From assembly GCA_903900335.1 (NCBI GenBank), contig CAIUMP010000053.1, positions 42,767 through 106,766 of the forward strand: a DNA stretch of 64,000 bases, given 5' to 3'. This document shows positions 58,236 to 64,000 of the stretch, in pieces. A program made the translations under genes and the position numbers. Under the pieces are notes generated by a model, which worked only from the letters and a program-made list of their open reading frames with translations, was not told the origin of the DNA and made no database searches. This DNA comes from an uncultured Ignavibacteriota bacterium. GTDB taxonomy: Bacteria; Bacteroidota; Ignavibacteria; Palsa-1295. Each line of letters starts with the position of its first letter. Within the stretch, counting starts at the first letter, position 1.

Positions 58236-59057
58236 CTAAAGGGAGGAAGCTGACCTCGATCGCACATACTTCTCTCTATACTCTGCCAGCCATCGGAAGT
58301 CGGATGAGGGGAATACCCTTCCCAATAAGGCAGAGATGTCAGCGAACGAGCTCTCCTCAAACCCTGGTCTGGGGAGATGAGCGTCGATCGGATTCTCCAT
58401 CCAGACATCGAAGCCGTACGATCGGTCAACTCTGCCAATTGCGTGACTCGGGCCATGTAGTCCTCGTGGAATTGCGTTGCAATTTTCGAGCCCGTAGCCT
58501 CTCATACGATCCGTGAGAATGTCCTGATCGAGCCCCCAGTTATCGGTGTACTGCTCCATGGCTCGAAGCATGTGGTCGATAAATGTAGCCCTTAGAAGTG
58601 GCTGCGCACTTACAGCGTTTGCCTGACTCAGACCCATGACACTCTTCCATGCCTGCTTCGTCATTCCGACGTAACACATTGGGATATGCTCAAAGCCGGT
58701 AAGGTCATGACCGAAGTAGTTTATCTTATCAAAATCCCGACAGAAATAATCTGAGAGCGGGATCATGTCAATGTCACCAAGCAGACAGTATTCGTCCTCG
58801 GCAATGAAGTCCATACACCCAGCGAACAGCCTGCTACACTGAGCGAGCCGGGCCGGTGAATACACATTCGATGGCTCAAAATAGACAAAGTTAGTCGTTG
58901 AAAGCGTGTAGTCAAGGACCAATTTAAATAGTGGGGTCCCGCCTTTCGGGACGAAGACCACGGCATCGAACCCGAAGTACTTCCATACCCAAGCCGTTAT
59001 GGGCACGTAGAACAAGTAGTCGTCGTCGTACGTGGACGAGAGAATCACCTTAGCCAT
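58236..59057 (-). CDS. Glycosyltransferase-like protein, family not recognised
   Basis: 273 aa. GT-A-like pattern: N-terminal Rossmann strands (VILSSTYDDDYLFYVPITAWV), then a DxD site (EYCLLGDIDMIPLSDYF) and an acidic C-half (WGLDQDILTDRMRGYG). No membrane helix. The DQDIL motif recurs in the neighbour (RDQDIL), so the two genes are related. Sugar and acceptor are unknown. Start overlaps the neighbour by 8 bp. Confidence 0.6.
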   Translation of the reverse strand: MAKVILSSTYDDDYLFYVPITAWVWKYFGFDAVVFVPKGGTPLFKLVLDYTLSTTNFVYFEPSNVYSPARLAQCSRLFAGCMDFIAEDEYCLLGDIDMIPLSDYFCRDFDKINYFGHDLTGFEHIPMCYVGMTKQAWKSVMGLSQANAVSAQPLLRATFIDHMLRAMEQYTDNWGLDQDILTDRMRGYGLENCNAIPRGLHGPSHAIGRVDRSYGFDVWMENPIDAHLPRPGFEESSFADISALLGRVFPSSDFRWLAEYREKYVRSRSASSL

Positions 59058-59826
59058 GCCAATAGAATACGTTTGGGAATTGCTTCTCGAATGCAGTGAA
59101 CTGGTCTGAGGGATCGAAGCGATTGAAGAAACGGATCGTCTCCATTTCGACTACTCCAGCGCTTCCGATGTGTCGGCAGGTCAAGTTGCTTTCCCACAAC
59201 GATGCCTTTACACCTGGCGGCTCGACATCTGCCAATGCGGAATACACATCAGCACTACCGCGATGCCAGAGGATCGGATAATGGGAGAACTTCTTATTCA
59301 ATATATCTTGGTCCCTACCACGATCAGTAAGCGCTTCATTGGAGATGACCTGCTCGAACGATGGATTGTCCTGAACGAGTGCTGACGTGAGGCCGATCAT
59401 CCCTCCCATAAGACCCGCGTGCATCGGGTTATCGAGTATGGCATGGATCGGATACCCTGTTGTGGAAAGCCACTCTGTCACGGCCTGCGCCTCTCGATAG
59501 GTGGTGAGTGCGTCGCTATCTCTGCACAAAACGTGCGTCACACCGACCTCCCACAGCGGCAGCAAACGCCATAACATCCCGACGGAAATCGCTGGGTTGC
59601 TGCTTACGCACATGACCGACGCCCCGAGGCTCTGTAACTGTTCAAAATATTTCTGGAAAGACTGGTATGTCTCGGTGTCTGTGTGGATCGCGGTGGTCCA
59701 ACCCGGATAGATCATCCGGTTCATCCGGAAATTCCAGTACGCGCCCCGAAGCATCGCCATGAACTCGAACCGGTTCGTGTCGGTAAATGCGTGGTAATTG
59801 AAAAGACTGTAACTAATGACCTTCAT
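59050..59826 (-). CDS. Glycosyltransferase-like protein, partner of the gene downstream
   Basis: 258 aa. Shares the design of its neighbour: VISYSLFNYHAFTDTNRFEF, a DxD-type site (VLCRDSDALTTYREAQ) and GRDQDILNKKF. The WTTAIHTDTETY and GYPIHAILDNPMHAGLMGGMIG stretches look like donor-site loops. No signal peptide. Probably a cytoplasmic sugar transferase of an unassigned family; the overlapping pair is likely one functional unit. Unrelated to the peroxide genes on either side. Confidence 0.6.
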   Translation of the reverse strand: MKVISYSLFNYHAFTDTNRFEFMAMLRGAYWNFRMNRMIYPGWTTAIHTDTETYQSFQKYFEQLQSLGASVMCVSSNPAISVGMLWRLLPLWEVGVTHVLCRDSDALTTYREAQAVTEWLSTTGYPIHAILDNPMHAGLMGGMIGLTSALVQDNPSFEQVISNEALTDRGRDQDILNKKFSHYPILWHRGSADVYSALADVEPPGVKASLWESNLTCRHIGSAGVVEMETIRFFNRFDPSDQFTAFEKQFPNVFYWHG

Positions 59827-59895
59827 GGCGTGACAGTCTTGAATTCATGGCAGCAAATGACCGTGTAGTACCTGCATTCCCGCGAGAGAGAGCAT

Positions 59896-60294
59896 TCATG
59901 CTGCGCTCTCCTTGCATCGTTGGCATACTCCGTAGTAGTCCAGGGAATAGCGCTCAATGATTGCTCCGAGTTGTGATTGAATGGAAGCAACCGTCGCGGC
60001 AGGGAGGGAAACTGGAAGATCTTCTACCACCCCGCACGAGCGGCAGCAGAAGTGCTCATGTTCCATAGTCATGCCATCGTAGCGGAGTGTGCTGCCCTCG
60101 AACTGCACCTCCCGGATTTTGCCCTCTTCCGCCAGCAAATGGAGATTGCGATAGACCGTCGCCAGGGAAATCTCCGGTAGCTTCTTCCGAGCAATCGTAA
60201 AGACTTCTTCCGCCGTCGGATGCGTTTTAGCGCGCGCGACGATCTCCAGCACGATGCTGCGCTGCTTGGTGGATCGTCGGGGGGTGGATGGCAT
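59896..60294 (-). CDS. Fur-family regulator, PerR type
   Basis: 132 aa. Winged helix (PTAEEVFTIARKKLPEISLATVYRNLHLLAEEGKI) and regulatory metal site (RYDGMTMEHEHFCCRSCG; Asp in RYD as in PerR), plus structural zinc Cys pairs (CCRSC, CQRC). PerR proteins sense peroxide through Fe oxidation and derepress rubrerythrin and similar genes; a rubrerythrin gene is 1.7 kb away. Its own promoter region is AT-rich and contains possible inverted sites (see below). PerR rather than Fur is preferred, but not certain. Confidence 0.88.
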   Translation of the reverse strand: MPSTPRRSTKQRSIVLEIVARAKTHPTAEEVFTIARKKLPEISLATVYRNLHLLAEEGKIREVQFEGSTLRYDGMTMEHEHFCCRSCGVVEDLPVSLPAATVASIQSQLGAIIERYSLDYYGVCQRCKESAA

Positions 60295-60299
60295 TGGGG

Positions 60300-60330
60300 T
60301 TATTATTAGTAATTATTCCTATTAACTAAT
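60300..60330. promoter_or_regulatory. AT-rich candidate Fur/PerR operator
   Basis: TTATTATTAGTAATTATTCC then TATTAACTAA lies between the start of the Fur/PerR gene and the divergent glycosylasparaginase gene. It resembles the TTATAATnATTATAA PerR box only partly. Autoregulation is plausible. Confidence 0.3.
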
Positions 60331-60412
60331 TTTACGGTTGGCGAATTCCCGGTAATAACTGAATTATTGCATCCCGATCTGACCGATGCAAGACTCCAGT
60401 CTGTTCTGTTGT

Positions 60413-60420
60413 TAGTTTTG
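60413..60420 (+). promoter_or_regulatory. Candidate -7 box before the glycosylasparaginase gene
   Basis: TAGTTTTG matches TAnnTTTG exactly, 20 bp before the ATG at 60441. No -33 TTG at the right spacing, so confidence is low. Confidence 0.35.
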
Positions 60421-60440
60421 CACGACCAAATTTGTATCGC

Positions 60441-61436
60441 ATGCTCATCTCCCTCTCCACCTGGAAGCACGGCTTCCACCCGAACCGAATCACTTACGAT
60501 GCCCTCCTCGCGGGCCGAAGCGCCCTCGACGCCGTCGAGCTGGGTGCGCGGTACTGCGAAGCGGACTTGACCTGCATGTCCGTTGGTCGCGGCGGCATTC
60601 CTGATGCGTCGGGGCACGTCACGCTGGATGCGTCCATCATGGATCACGAAGGACGATGTGGCGCGGTTGCGTTCGTGCATAATTATGAGCATGTTGCTTC
60701 CATCGCGCGGCGCGTGATGGAAAAGACGCCGCATATTATGCTTGTCGGCGAAGGAGCGGAGCAATTTGCGGAAGAGGAAGGATTTACGCGAACGAGTTTG
60801 CTAACGACAAAAGCTGAGTTGCTCTACAAGGAGTGGGCAAAGCAGCCAGATAAGCTGCATGTTCGTCTCCGCCGTGCAGAGGAGGGTGAGCATGAGTATG
60901 TGTTCGTGAGCGTCGATGAGGATGGAAACCACACCGAGATCCAGCGTGAGAGCGTAGGGTTGCCTCCCATAAACGAATCGCACGACACCATCGGCATCAT
61001 CGGAATGGATTCAGAAGGCAAGCTCGCCGGCGCATGCACGACGAGCGGCCTCGCGTTCAAGCTCCACGGACGCGTCGGCGATTCTCCCATCATTGGTGCT
61101 GGGTTGTACGTTGATGGTGAGGTTGCTGCAGCTGTCGCAACCGGGACCGGAGAGTTAGTGATGCGAGCCTGCTCCTCCTTCCATATCGTTGAGATGATCC
61201 GGCAAGGAATGGCGCCGGAAGAAGCGTGTGAAGTAGCGATCCAGCGTATCGCTCGAGACAAGCAACTGAAGGATGACATGCAAGTTGGGCTTATGGTCAT
61301 TCGCCGCGACGGTGCCTGGGCTTCACGGTCGTTGCGCCCTGGCTTTCAGCTTGCCGCAGCGAGCAAGCGGCTTGGCGGTGCGAATCAGCTTTACAACGTT
61401 ACGGAAAAATCCATTTCGCTCGCCAAAGAAGCATGA
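60441..61436 (+). CDS. Glycosylasparaginase/isoaspartyl peptidase (Ntn hydrolase)
   Basis: 331 aa from the ATG at 60441; a TTG at 60432 is less likely. The autocleavage site is SHDTIGIIGMDSEGKLAGACTTSGLAFK, with the Thr of HDT becoming the nucleophile. Downstream RVGDSPIIGAGLYV and ATGTGELVMR match the family. Such enzymes cut the bond between Asn and sugar, or beta-aspartyl peptides. It overlaps the next gene by 4 bp (ATGA). Confidence 0.92.
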   Translation: MLISLSTWKHGFHPNRITYDALLAGRSALDAVELGARYCEADLTCMSVGRGGIPDASGHVTLDASIMDHEGRCGAVAFVHNYEHVASIARRVMEKTPHIMLVGEGAEQFAEEEGFTRTSLLTTKAELLYKEWAKQPDKLHVRLRRAEEGEHEYVFVSVDEDGNHTEIQRESVGLPPINESHDTIGIIGMDSEGKLAGACTTSGLAFKLHGRVGDSPIIGAGLYVDGEVAAAVATGTGELVMRACSSFHIVEMIRQGMAPEEACEVAIQRIARDKQLKDDMQVGLMVIRRDGAWASRSLRPGFQLAAASKRLGGANQLYNVTEKSISLAKEA

Positions 61437-62200
61437 ACGAACCCTTAGCACTCGTCACTGGCGCGGGCCGCGGGATTGGCAAGGCCATCGCGCTCAGGCT
61501 GGCCCAGGCCAAAATCCCCGTCATCCTGGTGGCTCGATCGAGCGAGGAGATCACGGAAGTTCGAAATAATATTGTCAGGTCTGGTGGCAGGGCATGGGCT
61601 TGCCCGTGCGACATCACCGAATCAGCGGAAGTGGATGCGCTGAGGAATGACATCGAGGCCGAGGTTGGTACAGTCAATATCCTTGTAAACAACGCTGGCG
61701 TCGCAACGACTGCGAAGCTGGAAGAGACCACGGACGAAATGTGGCGGGAGATCTTCGCAGTAAATGCCGAGGGGGCCTTCCACATGCTCCGGGCGTTTGC
61801 TCCGGGACTGAAAACTGGGGGTGGCCATGTCATCGCGATTGCATCGACCGCTGCCGTTCAGGGGTTCCGATTCACCGCAGCGTACACCGCTTCAAAACAT
61901 GCCCTCCTCGGGTTAATGCGGGCCGCTGCTGAGGAGTTGAGGAGCACGGAAATCACATTCAGCACATTGTGTCCGGGCTTCACGCGGACGCAAATTCTGG
62001 AAGCCAGCCTCGAAGGCGCCATGAGTCGGGGCAAATCCCGCGAAGAGGCGGAGCTCGCCTTCGGCAAGTTGAATCGCGAAGGCCGCGTCATTGAGCCAGA
62101 AGAAATCGCAGAGACAGTATATCGGCTAATCACTGACCGCAACCTTCCCTCCGGCAGGACGTACCATGCAGATGGAACGGTCTTTGAGGGCAACGGGTAG
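61433..62200 (+). CDS. Short-chain dehydrogenase/reductase
   Basis: 255 aa. NAD(P) motif VTGAGRGIGKAIA, NNAG (ILVNNAGVAT), Ser of the active site (IAIASTAAVQG) and YxxxK (AAYTASKHA). A FabG-like 3-ketoacyl reductase or a general SDR; the substrate is not known. It starts on the stop of the glycosylasparaginase gene (ATGA). Confidence 0.9.
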   Translation: MNEPLALVTGAGRGIGKAIALRLAQAKIPVILVARSSEEITEVRNNIVRSGGRAWACPCDITESAEVDALRNDIEAEVGTVNILVNNAGVATTAKLEETTDEMWREIFAVNAEGAFHMLRAFAPGLKTGGGHVIAIASTAAVQGFRFTAAYTASKHALLGLMRAAAEELRSTEITFSTLCPGFTRTQILEASLEGAMSRGKSREEAELAFGKLNREGRVIEPEEIAETVYRLITDRNLPSGRTYHADGTVFEGNG

Positions 62201-62221
62201 TGAGTAACGAGGAACGGGTAT

Positions 62222-63592
62222 TTGTTATTTCGTTCGCATCAGCATTCTCCGTCGCCACTCGATACTCATCCAATCGATACTAATAATTTGAGAGAATCCT
62301 TTCGGCATTTCGAAACCCACAAAGCTCGCGAGCGGGCCGCGATCGTCACCCTCATACGCTCGAACAACGAAGAGACCCGGCAAGAGGCACTCGAACATTT
62401 GAATGAGCTTGCTCTGCTTGCTGACACCGCAGGCGCGGATGTGTTGTATCGAATGACGCAAGAGCGGCCGAAACCGGATGTCGCACTCTATCTCGGTAAA
62501 GGGAAGGTAGAGGAGCTAAAGCAGCACGTGGAGATGCTGGAAATTCAGCTTGTTATCTTCGATGATGATCTCACCCCGTCTCAGGCGCGCAATCTCGAAA
62601 AGGAGCTGAATGTCAAGATACTGGATCGCTCTGGAATCATCCTCGACATTTTCGCGAGCCGCGCGAGAACGCGCGAAGCTAAGACCCAAATTGAACTTGC
62701 GCAACTCGAATACCTGCTGCCTCGCCTGACTCGTGCTTGGACCCATTTGTCCAAGCAGCACGGTGGAATAGGTACAAAAGGGCCAGGGGAGACGCAGATT
62801 GAAACAGATCGTCGCCTGGTCCAGACCCGTATACTTGTATTAAAGGGAAAGCTCAACGAAATCGCTCGTCAGCATGAGACGCGCCGGTCTGGTCGCGGTG
62901 ACGAGATGACCCGGATCGCACTTGTCGGCTATACGAATGCTGGCAAATCTTCGTTGTTGAACACGATTGCAACGGGTGAATCTGATGTATTCGTCGAGAA
63001 CCGGCTCTTCGCGACTCTTGATGCTACCACGCGGGCGGTGGTTTTGTCCCACGGTCGTCGAACGCTCGTAACCGATACTGTTGGGTTCATTCGTAAGCTG
63101 CCAGCTCGCCTGATCGCATCGTTTCGTACCACACTCTCCGAAGTGGATGAGGCCGACATTCTGCTCCACGTCGTGGATGTTGCCAGCTCGCAGTTTGAAG
63201 AACAGATCGAAGTGGTAACGGAGACGCTCAAGGAACTCAAGGCTGATACAAAGCCCGTCATCATGGTCTTCAATAAGCTGGACGCGCTTCCAGAGGAGAG
63301 GAAGTACCTTGTGGCCGACTTGCGAGCACGCTATCCCCATGCCGTGTTCATCTCCGCGATGCGGGGCATAGGCATAGAAAACCTCAAGAGTGAGATCGAG
63401 AAGGTCATAACCGAGGCCTCCTTCGAACTGACCGTTGACATACCACTGGCACACTATGAGATAGCGTCCCGACTCCACGAGCTCGGAGAGGTACGCGAGA
63501 GGGTTTTCTCGGATACTCACGTCCGGCTCAAGATGCGTGTCCACGTCCGCAACAGGGAGCGCGTTGAACGCCTGCTCGCGACTGCTGCGTGA
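62222..63592 (+). CDS. hflX: Ribosome-associated GTPase HflX
   Basis: 456 aa. It starts at TTG 62222, supported by GAGGAA seven nt upstream; a TTG at 62288 is less likely. The HflX domain has KPDVALYLGKGKVEEL, ILDIFASRARTREAKTQIELAQLEYLLPRL and GPGETQIETDRR. GTPase motifs: GYTNAGKSSLLN (G1), DTVGF (G3), NKLD (G4). HflX rescues stalled ribosomes, for example after stress. Stands 21 bp after the SDR. Confidence 0.94.
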   Translation: MLFRSHQHSPSPLDTHPIDTNNLRESFRHFETHKARERAAIVTLIRSNNEETRQEALEHLNELALLADTAGADVLYRMTQERPKPDVALYLGKGKVEELKQHVEMLEIQLVIFDDDLTPSQARNLEKELNVKILDRSGIILDIFASRARTREAKTQIELAQLEYLLPRLTRAWTHLSKQHGGIGTKGPGETQIETDRRLVQTRILVLKGKLNEIARQHETRRSGRGDEMTRIALVGYTNAGKSSLLNTIATGESDVFVENRLFATLDATTRAVVLSHGRRTLVTDTVGFIRKLPARLIASFRTTLSEVDEADILLHVVDVASSQFEEQIEVVTETLKELKADTKPVIMVFNKLDALPEERKYLVADLRARYPHAVFISAMRGIGIENLKSEIEKVITEASFELTVDIPLAHYEIASRLHELGEVRERVFSDTHVRLKMRVHVRNRERVERLLATAA

Positions 63593-64000
63593 TCGTTGTT
63601 GTCAGAAGCGGGATGAGGGCAAACTACATCCCGATTGTATTAGGTCAAATCACACTAGGGCAAACTAGGGACTCACCTGAGAGCTCCGCTGCTGTGATAG
63701 TATGCACCCATTCTGGTGCCAACGGAACCAGGCCCTCTCTTCGGTCTGAATTCCGCGTTTTTGGTCCGCTCGCAGGCCAAGATTCTGGACGATGAATTAG
63801 AAAGCGTCCAATTTCCGACCAGTCAACCGAGCCAAAACAGCTAAATACAGTTGAAATGACGCGATTCCGAAGGTGGCACGAGTTTGCATGTATTCGTAAG
63901 CAGAATGAAGAACTGAGGGTTCGTGGGGTTCTCGAAATGCCTCTTAACCGCGGGCTTTAAGTTGAGAATCTCTTTCTCTTAAGGAGTGGGGCGGCGAAAG
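63593..64000. other. Gene-free stretch at the right edge
   Basis: No credible frame. CGGGATG...CATCCCG at 63609-63633 (7-bp stem, no T-run) may be a weak terminator of hflX. CAAACTA(GGG/C) recurs at 63620 and 63661. No -7 box was assigned. Confidence 0.4.
63609..63633 (+). terminator. Weak hairpin after hflX
   Basis: Stem CGGGATG/CATCCCG with an 11-nt loop begins 17 bp after the stop. The following bases (ATTGTATT) are AT-rich but not a T-run. Confidence 0.35.

Noticed and set aside
1..64000. tRNA, rRNA, riboswitch or replication-origin signals
   Set aside because: None was convincing; the only RNA gene seen is the SRP RNA.

Overview
Likely source: a bacterium of the Bacteroidota/Chlorobiota (FCB) group, most like Kapaibacteria or Ignavibacteria. 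The support is indirect. Several secreted proteins end in type IX secretion (T9SS) sorting domains with the VYPNP/IVPNP signature, there are two OmpH/Skp-type chaperones in tandem, and a few promoters match the Bacteroidetes TAnnTTTG -7 box. Shine-Dalgarno sequences are mostly weak. No 16S gene or tRNA is visible, so the assignment is an inference.

Layout. 0-13.7 kb (minus strand): a truncated glycine-rich secreted protein, then a three-gene unit of ECF sigma factor, anti-sigma factor with a Ycf48-like propeller, and a 3404-residue surface fibre built from nine related modules. 13.9-17.5 kb: a lipoprotein and a fused FAD/Fe-S oxidoreductase. 17.5-24.0 kb: a T9SS subtilisin and a frameshifted T9SS protein. 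24.0-34.0 kb: purF, two small toxin-antitoxin-like pairs, a VOC protein, an MsbA-like exporter, a REP-associated transposase (RAYT) between two REP pairs, elbB, purE coupled to an unusual 3-hydroxyacyl-CoA dehydrogenase-like protein, a CsgG-like lipoprotein and a thiolase. 34.0-37.5 kb: an M16 protease pair and a cytochrome c lipoprotein. 37.9-41.7 kb: a TIR-TPR gene broken by an amber codon, a second ECF sigma unit, and a SLOG-4TM protein of the kind seen in nucleotide-signalling conflict systems. 41.7-45.4 kb: two OmpH proteins, a fatty-acid desaturase and a DUF4397 lipoprotein. 45.4-51.4 kb: a tight operon LolC/E-like permease-MutT-MutY-Ogg2-MutS. This puts a whole 8-oxoguanine (GO) repair set next to mismatch repair. 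51.4-58.2 kb (minus): SixA, a T9SS choice-of-anchor protein, an SRP RNA, a response regulator, FolE, QueD/PTPS, and a DUF3501/Fe-S protein/rubrerythrin cluster. 58.2-63.6 kb: two unusual glycosyltransferase-like genes, a PerR-type Fur regulator, a glycosylasparaginase, an SDR and HflX.

How the parts fit: most of the window is ordinary chromosomal housekeeping interspersed with cell-envelope and oxidative-stress genes. The best candidates for undescribed biology are the ECF sigma/anti-sigma-propeller/giant-fibre unit, the SLOG-4TM protein near a decayed TIR gene, and the co-translated GO-repair operon. All functions come from reading motifs in the sequence; no database search was run.
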